From Bradyrhizobium sp. B124 (GTDB taxonomy: Bacteria; Pseudomonadota; Alphaproteobacteria; Rhizobiales; Xanthobacteraceae): DNA of 64,000 nucleotides. The DNA lies in the NCBI RefSeq assembly GCF_038967635.1, contig NZ_CP152413.1, positions 4,092,001 to 4,156,000 on the forward strand, read 5' to 3'. A program made the position numbers and the translations under genes. Below are positions 17,011-26,668 of this stretch, piece by piece (the stretch's first letter is position 1; each line of letters opens with the position of its first letter). A model generated the notes under the pieces. The model searched no databases, was not told where the DNA came from, and saw only the letters and a list, made by a program, of their open reading frames with translations.

Positions 17011-18549
17011 ATGAACGTCGAGATCGACCCGAGGCCGGCCGAGCCCTTGCTTCAGTTGCGGGGGATATCGAAGCGATTCACCGGCGTCCGTGCGCTCGAC
17101 CGCGTCGACCTCGATGTCCGTGCCGGCGAGCTTCACGTCCTGTTCGGCGAGAACGGCGCCGGCAAGTCGACCCTGATCAGTGTCGTATCCGGTACGTTTC
17201 CCCCCGACGAAGGCACGTTCCATTTCGGCGGCGAAGAGATCCGGCATCTGACGCCGCAGCGTGCGCGAGAGATCGGCATCAGTCCGGTGTTCCAGGAGTT
17301 CTCGCTGATCCCGAGCCTCACCGTGGAAGAGAACCTGTTCCTCGGCCGCGAGGTCACGCGCGGCGGAATGCTGTGTGCACGCGAGATGCGCAAGCGGGCC
17401 AGGGCGCTGATCGACGAGCTCGGCTTCGACCTCAACCCCGCGCAACGGATCGACGATCTGTCCCGCGCGCATCAGCAGATGGCCGAGATCGCCAAGGCCC
17501 TGCTCGGCCGCGTCCGCCTTCTGATCCTCGACGAGCCGACCGCGTCGTTGACCGAACGCGAAACCGGGCGGTTGTTCGAGCTGATCGCGCGCCTGAAGAG
17601 CCAGAATGTCGGACTGATCTACGTCTCGCATCGCATGCGTGAAATCCGCGCCCTTGCCGACCGTGTGACGGTGCTACGCGACGGCCGTCACATCCGGACC
17701 CTCGACGCCGCAAGGTCGACGGACGGCGAGCTGGTCGAACTGATGACCGGCCGGACGATCGACCTGCTGTTTCCCACCATCGACCACCGGCCGGGCAAGG
17801 TGATGGTCGACGTCGAAAACCTGACGCTCGCCGACGGCAGCGTCCGGGAGGTCGATTTCCATGCCCGGGCCGGCGAGATCACCGGCATCGCGGGCCTCGT
17901 CGGCTGCGGCAAGTCGGAGCTGATCCGCGCAATCTACGGCATCGAGCGCGCGCCGACGGGCGCGATCCGGATCGACGGCGCGCCGTACGAATTTCCAACC
18001 CCAAGACGAAGCCTCAAGCGCGGCGTCGCCTACTTCCCCGCCAACCGGATCGCCGAGGGGCTCGCGCTGTCCCGTCCGATCCGCGAGAACGCATCGATGA
18101 CCGGGCTCGACCTGCCCGCCTTCGTCCGCTTCGGCGTCTTACGGCAGGCCGCCGAACGCGTGACGATCGCGGGCATCATGGAGCAGCTGCAGCTGAGGCC
18201 GCCGAACATCGAACGGAGCGCCGGCGCGCTGTCGGGCGGCAACCGTCAGAAGGTGATGCTGGGACGCGCGCTGACGCGCGAGCTGACTGTGTTCCTGTTC
18301 GACGAGCCGAGCGTCGGCATCGACGTCGGCGCCAAGCTCGAGGTCTACGAGTTCATGAAGCGTCTCGTCGAGGCTGGCGCTGCCGTGATCGTGGTGTCGT
18401 CCGAACTGCCCGAGGTGCTGGCGCTGTCGAACCGGCTCTATGTCATGCATCAGGGCCGCATCGCCGCCGAGCTCACGGGCGCCGAGAAGACCGAGCAGAA
18501 TGTGCTTTCGAGCTTCTTCCGCGATCATCTCGCCGCGGAGGTCGCATGA
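17011..18549 (+). CDS. Sugar-type ABC transporter ATP-binding protein, double domain (RbsA/MglA-like)
   Basis: 512 residues with two fused ABC domains, the standard CUT2 ATPase architecture. First Walker A GENGAGKST is at about 46-54, with the signature region reading LSRAHQQM. The second half has the degenerate Walker A GLVGCGKSE and the canonical signature LSGGNRQKV with Walker B FLFDEP. Divergence of the second Walker A is normal for RbsA-type proteins. It ends in a 4-base overlap with the first permease. CUT2 importers also carry non-sugars (purine nucleosides, autoinducer-2), fitting the hydantoinase context. Confidence 0.9.
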   Translation: MNVEIDPRPAEPLLQLRGISKRFTGVRALDRVDLDVRAGELHVLFGENGAGKSTLISVVSGTFPPDEGTFHFGGEEIRHLTPQRAREIGISPVFQEFSLIPSLTVEENLFLGREVTRGGMLCAREMRKRARALIDELGFDLNPAQRIDDLSRAHQQMAEIAKALLGRVRLLILDEPTASLTERETGRLFELIARLKSQNVGLIYVSHRMREIRALADRVTVLRDGRHIRTLDAARSTDGELVELMTGRTIDLLFPTIDHRPGKVMVDVENLTLADGSVREVDFHARAGEITGIAGLVGCGKSELIRAIYGIERAPTGAIRIDGAPYEFPTPRRSLKRGVAYFPANRIAEGLALSRPIRENASMTGLDLPAFVRFGVLRQAAERVTIAGIMEQLQLRPPNIERSAGALSGGNRQKVMLGRALTRELTVFLFDEPSVGIDVGAKLEVYEFMKRLVEAGAAVIVVSSELPEVLALSNRLYVMHQGRIAAELTGAEKTEQNVLSSFFRDHLAAEVA

Positions 18550-19562
18550 ACACGGCCCTGGTCGTCGCAGCGCCACGGGGCTTGGTCAGCCTCCGGTCGA
18601 TCGCGGGCCGTATCGGGTTGCTGCCGGCGCTGCTTGTGGTGCTCGTGGCCGGCATGTCGGCGGTCGATGCGCAGTTCTACGGCATCATCAACGTCCTCAA
18701 CATCCTGCGCAACGCCTCGCTGCTGGCGATCGTCGCCTGCGGCCAGGCACTGGTCATCATCGCGGGCGGCTTCGATCTTTCGGTCGGTGCGGTGGTCGCC
18801 CTGGCGAGCGTTGTCACCGCCAAGACCATGGCTGCCACCGCGGCCGTGTTTCCGGGCTCCAACGTCCTCATCATCGCAAGCGGGGTCGCGGCCGGGCTCG
18901 GTTGCGGCGTCGCGGTCGGGCTCGTCAACGGCTTCTGCGTGGCAAGGCTCAAGGTCTCCGGCTTCGTGGTGACGCTGGGCACGATGTCCGCCACTGCCGG
19001 CGTCGGCCTCATGATCACCAACGGCATCCCCGTTTACGGCATGCCGGAGATATTCGTGAAAGGCTTCGGACGCGCCCAGGCATTCGGTCTGCCGACCGCC
19101 GCCCACGTCGCGCTGATCGTGATCCTGGTGATGGTGTTTGCACAGCGGCGCACGCTGTTCGGCCGCTACGTCTACGCGATCGGCGGCAATGTCGACGCCG
19201 CCGTGGTGTCGGGCGTGACGATCCAGCGCCATATCGTGGGCACCTACGTCGTCTCGAGCGTCCTTGCGGCATTGACCGGCATTCTGCTGACGGCACAGGT
19301 CGGCTCCGGCCAGGCAAGCTTTGGCGGCGACCGGATGATGCTGCAGTCGATCGCCGCCGCCGTCATCGGCGGCGTCAGCTTGCGCGGTGGCGTCGGGCGC
19401 ATCGAGATCGTCGCCATCAGCGCGCTGTTCCTGACCATCCTTGGCAACGCACTCAACCTCCTGCACGTCGACTCGCGGCTTCAGCCGGTCTTCCTCGGCG
19501 TCATCATGGTCGCAGCCGTGGCGCTCGACGAACTCAGCCGACGGAGCAAGCCGCGTGTCTGA
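18546..19562 (+). CDS. CUT2-type ABC transporter permease (RbsC-like), first
   Basis: Inner-membrane permease, 338 residues, BPD_transp_2/RbsC family. It shows NILRNASLLAIVACGQALVI, then IIAGGFDLSVGAVVALASV and a C-terminal coupling region around AAAVIGGVSLRGGVGRIE. The ATG overlaps the ATPase stop by 4 bases and the following permease start lies 8 bases inside it. With the second permease it could form a heterodimeric pore, unlike the usual RbsC homodimer. Confidence 0.9.
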   Translation: MNTALVVAAPRGLVSLRSIAGRIGLLPALLVVLVAGMSAVDAQFYGIINVLNILRNASLLAIVACGQALVIIAGGFDLSVGAVVALASVVTAKTMAATAAVFPGSNVLIIASGVAAGLGCGVAVGLVNGFCVARLKVSGFVVTLGTMSATAGVGLMITNGIPVYGMPEIFVKGFGRAQAFGLPTAAHVALIVILVMVFAQRRTLFGRYVYAIGGNVDAAVVSGVTIQRHIVGTYVVSSVLAALTGILLTAQVGSGQASFGGDRMMLQSIAAAVIGGVSLRGGVGRIEIVAISALFLTILGNALNLLHVDSRLQPVFLGVIMVAAVALDELSRRSKPRV

Positions 19563-20568
19563 TCTCGAATTGACCGTTGCCGCCAAGGACACCGACCGGC
19601 CGAAGCTGACGCTCGGCCGCCGGCTCTGGAGCGCGGTCTTGCCGGTCGCATTGGCGGTGCTGCTGCTCGGCTTCGCCGCGGTCGACCGCGGGGTGCTGTC
19701 GCCGGCCAATCTGCTCAACATCGCACAGCAGACCAGCTATCTGGCGCTGTTCGCGATGGCGCAGACCGTGGTCATCCTGACGCGCGGCTTCGACCTTGCA
19801 CTTGGCCCGACGGTGTCGATGGTCAGCGTCGGCAGCGCGCTCGCGATGGCCGGCGCCACGGCGTCCGGTCACGGCGCGGGCGCCGTGCTGCTCGCCGGGC
19901 TCGGCGCCGGCTTCGCCCTCGGCATCGCGTGCGGTCTCTTCAACGGCGTGGTCGTCGCGCTGCTTGGGGTCAATCCTTTTGTCGCGACGCTGGGCAGCTA
20001 CAATATCGCGATCGGGATTGCGACCACGCTTTCGGCCGGGCGGCCGGTGCAAGGCGTGCCGGCGCCGTTCTCGCAGATCTTCTACAGCGGCAGCATCTTC
20101 GGCGTGCCGGCGGCGATTGTGATCACCCTCGCGGTCGGCATCGCGCTTCATCTGCTGCTGGCGCGCACCGTGTTCGGCCGGTCGCTCTATCTGATCGGCA
20201 CCAACCCGCGTGCCGCGGCGGTCGCCGGCCTGCCGGTCAAGCGCATCCTGGTCGCGACCTATGTGCTGTGCTCGGGACTTGCCGCGCTCGGTGCGATCAT
20301 GATGACGGCGCGAACCGGATCGGGTGAGCCGAACCTCGGCGGCGCGCTCTCGCTGCAGGCGATTGCCGGCGCCGTGGTCGGCGGAACGAGCCTGACAGGC
20401 GGGCGCGGCGGCGTCGGCACCGCCGTGCTCGGCGCCCTGTTCATCACCATTCTCTCCAACGGCATGAACCTCACCCGGATCGACGGGTACGTCCAGATGG
20501 TCGTGCTCGGCGCGATCGTCATCATCGGCGTGCTGCTGGATCGCCTGCGGCAGGAGCGGCGCCAATGA
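19555..20568 (+). CDS. CUT2-type ABC transporter permease (RbsC-like), second
   Basis: Second RbsC-type permease, 337 residues from GTG 19555. This start is preferred because GGAG lies 9-12 bases upstream and the frame further left lies inside the preceding permease. Motifs are NLLNIAQQTSYLALFAMAQT, ILTRGFDLALGPTVSMVSVG and AGAVVGGTSLTGGRGGVG. It is clearly a diverged paralogue of the first. The stop overlaps the ATG of the FAD subunit gene by 4 bases, tying transport and molybdenum hydroxylase synthesis together. Confidence 0.88.
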   Translation: MSDLELTVAAKDTDRPKLTLGRRLWSAVLPVALAVLLLGFAAVDRGVLSPANLLNIAQQTSYLALFAMAQTVVILTRGFDLALGPTVSMVSVGSALAMAGATASGHGAGAVLLAGLGAGFALGIACGLFNGVVVALLGVNPFVATLGSYNIAIGIATTLSAGRPVQGVPAPFSQIFYSGSIFGVPAAIVITLAVGIALHLLLARTVFGRSLYLIGTNPRAAAVAGLPVKRILVATYVLCSGLAALGAIMMTARTGSGEPNLGGALSLQAIAGAVVGGTSLTGGRGGVGTAVLGALFITILSNGMNLTRIDGYVQMVVLGAIVIIGVLLDRLRQERRQ

Positions 20569-21458
20569 TGTCAGGCTCTCCCATCCAGAACGGCCCGGTC
20601 TCAGCGCGCGATGCGCCGGCATCGATCTATGTCGCGCCCTCGCTCGCCGCCGCACTCGATGCGTTGAGCGAATACGGTGCGGCGGGCGCTCCCTTGGCCG
20701 GCGGCACATGGATCATGCGATCGCCGATCCGGCACGAGCCGCTCAAGAGCCACTTTGTCGCCATAGGAAGGATCGCCGAGCTGACCGCAGTCCGGATCGG
20801 CGGCGATGCCATCGAGATCGGCGCGGCGGTCACGCACGCGGCGCTTGCAGCGGCTTTGGCCGACCTTCCGGAATTTGCCGGCCTCGCAGCAGCCGCCGGA
20901 GGCTCCGCCAACCCCGCGATCTGCGCGATGGCGACGATCGGCGGCAATCTCGCGACGTCGGAATTCGCCGCGGCGGATTGCGTTCCGGCGCTGCTCTGTC
21001 TCGATACCGATGTCGAGATCTCGGGCCGCGACGGTCGCGAGCGCATCGGCCTGGCGGATTTTCTCGCGGTCCGCTCAACGCTCGCGCCCGGCCGCCTGGT
21101 GACACGGATCATCGTGCCTCGGGCGGAGCGCAAGACGGCCCATGCCCGCCTGCCGCTGCGTCGAGCCGGCGACTATCCGGTCGCCATCGTCAGTCTTTCG
21201 GTCAGCGTCGATGCGGCGAACCGTGTCCAGGCGGCGCGGATCGCGGTCGGATCGGTCGAACCGAGCGCGCGCCGCTGGCCGCGCCTTGAAGCGGCACTGA
21301 TCGGACATCCACTCGACGCCGCAGCGGCGGCGCGTCGTGCGGCCGAACTGAGCGACGAGTTCGTCGGCCGCGACAGCGTCGATGCGCCGGCCTGGTATCG
21401 CGTCAGCGTGCTGCCCGGCCTCGTCCGCCGCGCCGCGATCGCTGCACTTGGCTCATGA
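20565..21458 (+). CDS. FAD-binding subunit of a xanthine-dehydrogenase-family enzyme (CoxM-like)
   Basis: FAD subunit (FAD_binding_5 plus C-terminal CO dehydrogenase flavoprotein domain), 297 residues. FAD-contact motifs are PLAGGTWI near residue 44 and ATIGGNLATSEFAAAD near 125-140. It takes electrons from the 2Fe-2S subunit during hydroxylation of a heterocycle or aldehyde. The order FAD, 2Fe-2S, molybdopterin subunit is the same as coxMSL. It starts with ATGATG overlapping the transporter stop. Confidence 0.9.
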   Translation: MMSGSPIQNGPVSARDAPASIYVAPSLAAALDALSEYGAAGAPLAGGTWIMRSPIRHEPLKSHFVAIGRIAELTAVRIGGDAIEIGAAVTHAALAAALADLPEFAGLAAAAGGSANPAICAMATIGGNLATSEFAAADCVPALLCLDTDVEISGRDGRERIGLADFLAVRSTLAPGRLVTRIIVPRAERKTAHARLPLRRAGDYPVAIVSLSVSVDAANRVQAARIAVGSVEPSARRWPRLEAALIGHPLDAAAAARRAAELSDEFVGRDSVDAPAWYRVSVLPGLVRRAAIAALGS

Positions 21459-21473
21459 ACGCGCGGAGATGAC

Positions 21474-21932
21474 ATGAGATTCAACCTGACCGTCAACGGT
21501 GATCGTCTCTCCTCTGCGGCCGATCCTGCCACCCCACTGGTCGATATCCTGCGCGAAGAGATGCATCTGACCGGCGCGAAGCCTGTCTGCCGCGAGGGCT
21601 TTTGTGGCGCCTGCATGGTGCTGGTCGACGGCGAGCCCACGCCTTCTTGCCTGCTGCCCGCTGCGCTGGCCGATGGCCGGGAGATCCGCACCGTCGAAGG
21701 CCTTGCACCTCTGGGTATGCTGAACCGCATCCAGGCTGCGCTCGAGGCCAGCGATGCCGTCCAGTGCGGCATGTGCTTTCCCGGCATGGTGGTGAGCCTG
21801 ACACATTTCCTGACGACCCGGCCGGATGCCACCCGCGACGATATCCGGGCGGCGCTGACCGGAAATATCTGCCGCTGCACGGGCTATGAGCGCATCGTCG
21901 AGGCGACACTGCTCGCCTTGGCCACGGCATGA
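21474..21932 (+). CDS. 2Fe-2S subunit of a xanthine-dehydrogenase-family enzyme (CoxS-like)
   Basis: 152-residue two-cluster ferredoxin-type subunit. Plant-type cluster ligands are C39, C44, C47 and C59 (sequence CREGFCGAC). The second cluster uses C98, C101, C133 and C135 (QCGMC and ICRCTGY). All eight ligands are present, so the protein should be functional. The residues around the first cluster differ from the most common GCxxGQCGACT form. It overlaps the large-subunit ATG by 4 bases. Confidence 0.93.
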   Translation: MRFNLTVNGDRLSSAADPATPLVDILREEMHLTGAKPVCREGFCGACMVLVDGEPTPSCLLPAALADGREIRTVEGLAPLGMLNRIQAALEASDAVQCGMCFPGMVVSLTHFLTTRPDATRDDIRAALTGNICRCTGYERIVEATLLALATA

Positions 21933-24316
21933 TCGGGGGCGCAAGCATGTCAGACGTTTCCGCAACGATGGATTTGCGCCGGCGTGACGCCGCCGACAAG
22001 CTGCGTGGCCGCACGCGCTACACCATCGACCGTTATCTGCCGGGCATGCTGCATGCCGCGGTGCTGCGCGCCAGTGTGCCGGCGGGGCGGATCATTCGGC
22101 TCGATACATCCAGAGCGGCCCGCATGCCGGGCGTCCGTGCGATCGTGACGGCAGCCGATGCGCCCGGCATGATCGGGATCGGCATCGCCGATCACCCGCT
22201 CTTCGCCCGCGACGTCATCCGCTACGACGGCGAACCGCTCGCCGCGGTCGCAGCCGCCACATTGGCGCAGGCGCAGGCCGCGCTCGCCGCGATCGACGTG
22301 GAGATCGAGCCGTTCCCCGCAGTCTTGACCATGGCGGACGCGCTGGTATCGGATGCGCCATTGGTTCATCCGAATTGGCGCAGCTATGAGGTGTTGCTCG
22401 AAGGCAGCGCCCGTGGCGGCAACGTCGCCTGGGAGGCGACCGTCGTTCGCGGCGACGTCGATGCCGCCTTTGCCCGGCCCGACGTCGAGATCGTCGAAAG
22501 CTGCTTTCGCGTCGGCCGGCAGAACCACGTGGCGTTCGAGCCGCGCGCGGTCGTCGCGAGCTATGAGGACGGGCGCTTCCACCTCGAGACGTCGACGCAA
22601 GTTCCCTGGAGCGTCCGCAATGCGACCGCGCGCCTGCTGGGCGTGCCGGCGTCGCAGGTCCGCGTCACGGTGCCGCCGGTCGGCGGCGGCTTCGGTCTGA
22701 AGTTCGATCTGGCCGTTGAACCCTTCGCCGCCCTGCTCGCCCGCGCCAGCGGCCGGCCGGTGCGCCTCGTCAATTCGCGCGAGGAGGAGATGCTGACCTG
22801 CCTGTTCCGCGAGAACGCCGATATCCGCATTCGCTCGGCGGTGACGCGCGCGGGAGATATCGTGGGGCGCGAGGCGGTCGTCCTGATGGACTGCGGCGCC
22901 TATGGCGGCGAACAGATCTTCCTGACCACCATGACCGCGCACACGCTCGGCGGAAACTACAGGCTTGGAAGCGTCCGCATGGTCTCGCGCGCGGTCTATA
23001 CCAACACCGCGCCGAACGGCGCGTTCCGCTGCTGCAACGGGGTCTACAACACCTTTGCGCTCGAGCGGCACACCGACGAAATCGCGGCGAGGATCGGAAT
23101 GGATCCGCTTGCCTTCCGCCGCCGCAACGTGCTCGGCGACAAGGATCTCGGCGCCACCGGCCAGGTGTTCGAAGGCGACGTGCTCGGCCCGATGCTCGAG
23201 CGGATGGATACGCTGCGCGAAGCGGCAGCGCCGCCGCCGGCGCGTAGCGACGGCCGGCTCTATGGACGCGCGACCACCGTCGGCACCTGGTTCGTTTTCG
23301 TCGGCCCGTCGGCCGCGACGGTGAACATGAATGCCGACGGCACGGTGACACTGGTCACGTCCGGTGTGGAGATTGGATCCGGCTCGATGATGCAGAGCCT
23401 GCCGCAGATCGTGGCCAGCACGCTCGGCATTGCACCCGAGCATGTGATCGTTCGCGCGGCCGATACCGATGCGGCCGGTTATGATGTCGGCGTCGGCGGC
23501 GGCCGAACCACCGTTTCGCTCGGTGCGGCCAGCCTGTCGGCAGCGCAGGAGGTGCGCACGAAGCTCTTGAAGGTCGCCTCCGAGATGATTGAGGCTGCGC
23601 CCGATGATCTCGTGATGCGCGACGGGCGGATCGAGATCGCCGGCGCACCAGGCTCCGGCCGTACGGTCGCGGAGGTCGCGACCCGCGCCCAGGCGCTGGC
23701 TGGCCCGGTGTCCGGCACCGGCGCGTTCACCGGCGCCGGCGTGCCGGCGATGCCCGGCTGCGTCGCCGGACATTTCATCGACGCGATCGACATCCCCGTG
23801 TTCGCGGTCCACGACTGCGAGGTCGCCGTCGATCCGGAAACCGGACATGTCGAGGTGCTCAGCTATCGCGTGGTGCAGGATGTCGGCCGCGCGCTGAACC
23901 CGCGCGCCATCCAGGGCCAGATCCAGGGCGGTGTCGTGCAGGGGCTGGGTTATGCGTTGCACGAGGAAGTCACGATCGGCAGCAACGGTCGCGTATGCCA
24001 GAATGGTTTCGAGACCTATCGCGTGCCGCTGGCGCTCGATGTCGTGCCGGTGGAGATCAGCCTCTACGAGGGTGCGCCGTCAATCGGGCCGCTCGGCACC
24101 AAGGGTGCCGGCGAGGTGCCGATCCTGAATGTCGGAGCGGCCGTCGCATGCGCGGTTGCCAACGCCACGGGCAAACGCATCCAGGCGCTTCCTTTGACCC
24201 CGCCACGCGTGCTCGAACTCCTGCTCGATCGCAAGCAGGATCTGACCCTTCCCCACATTGCCGATATGTGGGCCGACAATCTGATACGTTCGCATCAGAC
24301 ATCTGCCAATACATAG
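21929..24316 (+). CDS. Molybdopterin-binding subunit of a xanthine-dehydrogenase-family enzyme
   Basis: Large subunit, 795 residues from ATG 21929 or 789 from ATG 21947. It contains the Ald_Xan_dh_C domain at the N-terminus (DKLRGRTRYTIDRYLPGMLH) and the MoCoBD domains with VPPVGGGFGLKFDL near residue 250 and NGAFRCCNGVYNTFALER near 370. The C-terminal GTKGAGEVP supplies the catalytic glutamate. The CO-dehydrogenase loop AYRCSFR is absent, so this is a hydroxylase, not CODH. Given hyuAB and the importer upstream, a cyclic amide or N-heterocycle is the likely substrate. Substrate not provable here. Confidence 0.9.
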   Translation: MIGGASMSDVSATMDLRRRDAADKLRGRTRYTIDRYLPGMLHAAVLRASVPAGRIIRLDTSRAARMPGVRAIVTAADAPGMIGIGIADHPLFARDVIRYDGEPLAAVAAATLAQAQAALAAIDVEIEPFPAVLTMADALVSDAPLVHPNWRSYEVLLEGSARGGNVAWEATVVRGDVDAAFARPDVEIVESCFRVGRQNHVAFEPRAVVASYEDGRFHLETSTQVPWSVRNATARLLGVPASQVRVTVPPVGGGFGLKFDLAVEPFAALLARASGRPVRLVNSREEEMLTCLFRENADIRIRSAVTRAGDIVGREAVVLMDCGAYGGEQIFLTTMTAHTLGGNYRLGSVRMVSRAVYTNTAPNGAFRCCNGVYNTFALERHTDEIAARIGMDPLAFRRRNVLGDKDLGATGQVFEGDVLGPMLERMDTLREAAAPPPARSDGRLYGRATTVGTWFVFVGPSAATVNMNADGTVTLVTSGVEIGSGSMMQSLPQIVASTLGIAPEHVIVRAADTDAAGYDVGVGGGRTTVSLGAASLSAAQEVRTKLLKVASEMIEAAPDDLVMRDGRIEIAGAPGSGRTVAEVATRAQALAGPVSGTGAFTGAGVPAMPGCVAGHFIDAIDIPVFAVHDCEVAVDPETGHVEVLSYRVVQDVGRALNPRAIQGQIQGGVVQGLGYALHEEVTIGSNGRVCQNGFETYRVPLALDVVPVEISLYEGAPSIGPLGTKGAGEVPILNVGAAVACAVANATGKRIQALPLTPPRVLELLLDRKQDLTLPHIADMWADNLIRSHQTSANT

Positions 24317-24426
24317 CAACGCGCTCGCGGCAGGCCATTCCCGCAATCACACGGGAGCACAGCTTCGCCGCGCGCCTCAGGCTCACCGCGGGTCCGTCCA
24401 GCTCGTCAACGCAGTCGGCCGTGTCG

Positions 24427-25191
24427 CTAGACCCAGCCACCGTCGACGATGTGGCTCTGGTTGGTGCAGGCGCCGCTGTCGTCGGCGGCGAAAAAGAGGA
24501 CAACGCGGGCGATGTCGTCGGGCACGAGCTTGCGCTTGAGGCATTGGCGCTGCATCAGCTCGGCCACACCTTCGGGCGTCAACCACAGATCCTGCTGCCG
24601 CCGGGTCATGATCCACCCGGGCAGGACGGAGTTGACCCGCACGTTGTGCGGCCCGAGATCGCGGGCCAGCGCCCGGGTGAGGCCCTGAACCGCTGATTTG
24701 GCCGTGGTGTAGCAGGGCATGTTGCCCTGACCGATCACCCAACTCACCGAGCCGATGTTGACGATCGAACCGCCCCCCGCCTGTTTCATGTCGGGTGCGA
24801 CCGCTTGGGCGCTGAAGAACTGATGCTTCAGGTTGACGGCGATCCGCTCATCCCAGAATTCCGGCGTCACGTCCTCGATCGCGTGACGGTCGTCGCGGGC
24901 CGCGTTGTTGACCAGGATGGTGATCGGCCCGAGCGCCTCACGGATGCCGGCAACCGCGCGTCGCAGTGCGGCGATGTCGCGCAGGTCGGCGTGCTCGAAG
25001 TGCACGCGGGCATGCGCTCCCAAATCGGACAGCAGCTGCTCCGAGGACGTCACATCGATATCGATGAATCCGACCCGCGCGCCCTGGCTGATAAACTGGC
25101 GGACGATGGCCTCGCCGATGCCGGAACCGCCACCGGTTACCAGGACGGTCCGGTCCTTGAGGCTTGGATAGATGGCACCCTGCATTGGCAT
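24427..25191 (-). CDS. Short-chain dehydrogenase/reductase
   Basis: Classical SDR, 254 residues from the ATG at 25191; the open frame further upstream overlaps the ROK gene and is rejected. Coenzyme motif TGGGSGIG is at 19-26, NNAA at 95-98, and the catalytic set is S148, Y161 and K165. Asp at the end of the second strand (GFIDID) favours NAD over NADP. It follows the ROK repressor by 73 bases on the same strand and probably oxidises the sugar or polyol imported by the divergent ABC system. It is convergent with the molybdenum hydroxylase genes. Confidence 0.88.
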   Translation of the reverse strand: MPMQGAIYPSLKDRTVLVTGGGSGIGEAIVRQFISQGARVGFIDIDVTSSEQLLSDLGAHARVHFEHADLRDIAALRRAVAGIREALGPITILVNNAARDDRHAIEDVTPEFWDERIAVNLKHQFFSAQAVAPDMKQAGGGSIVNIGSVSWVIGQGNMPCYTTAKSAVQGLTRALARDLGPHNVRVNSVLPGWIMTRRQQDLWLTPEGVAELMQRQCLKRKLVPDDIARVVLFFAADDSGACTNQSHIVDGGWV

Positions 25192-25264
25192 TCTCTCGCT
25201 TTGGCGCCTGAAGCGCGTCGGTTGCGTTGCTGCGGCTGCAGCCAAGAGCCACGGCTCCCGAGGT

Positions 25265-26536
25265 TCACTCGGTCGTCTCCATGTGGTTTCGGTCCACGAC
25301 CCGCAGCGTCCGCCGGACCATGCCGTCGACAATCGTCGCCGACTCGCTTGGACGCACATGGATCGCGGTAGACTTGAGCAGCCACGGCAACACTGCCCGG
25401 TCGAGCCGCTCCTCATAGGCACTGCGCATCATGTCGAATGCCTGCAGGCCTGGACCCGCGAGGATGATGTGATGCGGGCGCAGCACCGATATCGTCGTGG
25501 CGACCGCATCGGCAAGCGCGTGGCCTGCCTGCCGGAATAACTGCTCGAGACGGGGATCGCCGGCGCGCGCCCGCGCGCGCAGCAGAGCCATCTGCGCCTC
25601 GGACGGCTGCTGCGACACCGCCGGCGGCAGGTCGAGAAAGGTACGCGCGTCGCGGTAGAGCGCATAGTCGGCGAGATGGGCCTCGATGCAGCCACGCTGA
25701 CCGCAACGGCATTGCGGACCGTTCGGCGCTAGCTTGACATGGCCGATCTCACTGCCTGCGCCGGCACCGTCGCGCGCTTCACCGTCGACAACGACGCCCA
25801 TGCCGACGCCGTGGCCCACCATGATCGTGGCCGTGAGGCCCTGCGCCAGCGCCGGCTCAGCGGCTGCGAGGGCCAGCGCAACCGCAACCGCATCGTTCGC
25901 CATCACGACTTCGACGCCGAATGCCTGGCGAACCGGCGTCGCCAGATCGACATCGGTGATCGACAGCGCCGGGCTCCACAGATGCCGGCCGGTGTCGGAG
26001 TCAACGATGCCCTGCAACGCAACCCCGATTCCCAATAGCCGATCTCGCGGCGTGGCCGTCGCATCAATCATGGCGTCGATCTGCGCGATCACGAGATCGC
26101 ACAACGCGGCTGCATCGAGCGCGCGTGTCGTCAGCTCAAGTCGCGACTGCGCCAGGGCAGAGCCGCTGAAATCGGCGATCAATGTCTCAATCAGATTCAT
26201 GCGCAGCGAGACCGCAATGATGCGGCCAAACTCGGGGTTCAGGGTCAGCAAGACCGCCGGCCGGCCGCGGCGGCGGCCGTTCAGGCCGTCCGTATCCTCT
26301 TCGTCGGTATCGTCGGGCCACACCGTCGCCGTCTCTGTCACTGCTTCGCACAGCAGGTCTTCCGCCATCAGTTTCGACGTGATGGCCGATATGGCCGGGA
26401 AGCTCAGCCCCGTGCTGCGTGCGAGCTCGACGCGCGGCAATGGCCCCTGACGCCGCAAGACTTCGACGAGCCGGCCGCGGTTCGATCCGCGGGCCAAACT
26501 CGAAGCGCGTCTCAGCGGTTCGGGCTGTTCATTCAT
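25265..26536 (-). CDS. ROK-family transcriptional repressor
   Basis: 423 residues from ATG 26536. An N-terminal winged HTH at about 20-65 (NRGRLVEVLRRQ, VELARSTGLSFPAIS) is followed by a ROK domain. The ROK zinc site is complete: H266 in EIGH and the CxCGxxGC cysteines C276, C278 and C283. The kinase-type ND pair (N214, D215) is kept, so sugar phosphorylation is not excluded. A short acidic stretch (residues 75-82) and basic RRRGRP link the two domains, which is unusual. Divergent from a sugar ABC operon and with an AT-rich dyad between them, it likely represses that operon. Confidence 0.9.
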   Translation of the reverse strand: MNEQPEPLRRASSLARGSNRGRLVEVLRRQGPLPRVELARSTGLSFPAISAITSKLMAEDLLCEAVTETATVWPDDTDEEDTDGLNGRRRGRPAVLLTLNPEFGRIIAVSLRMNLIETLIADFSGSALAQSRLELTTRALDAAALCDLVIAQIDAMIDATATPRDRLLGIGVALQGIVDSDTGRHLWSPALSITDVDLATPVRQAFGVEVVMANDAVAVALALAAAEPALAQGLTATIMVGHGVGMGVVVDGEARDGAGAGSEIGHVKLAPNGPQCRCGQRGCIEAHLADYALYRDARTFLDLPPAVSQQPSEAQMALLRARARAGDPRLEQLFRQAGHALADAVATTISVLRPHHIILAGPGLQAFDMMRSAYEERLDRAVLPWLLKSTAIHVRPSESATIVDGMVRRTLRVVDRNHMETTE

Positions 26537-26668
26537 ATCGGCTTTTTTAATTCGCTTAATGAAGTTATTCAACGCGAGTAACTCATATAATGGTCAAAAG
26601 GCGCCGGTTGTGGCAACAATACATCACAACAACACTATTATTGCTTGAAGATACGGGCAACAACATCC

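Noticed and set aside
20565..24316. Carbon monoxide dehydrogenase (coxMSL)
   Set aside because: Gene order agrees, but the large subunit lacks the AYRCSFR active-site loop and has NGAFRCCNG instead.
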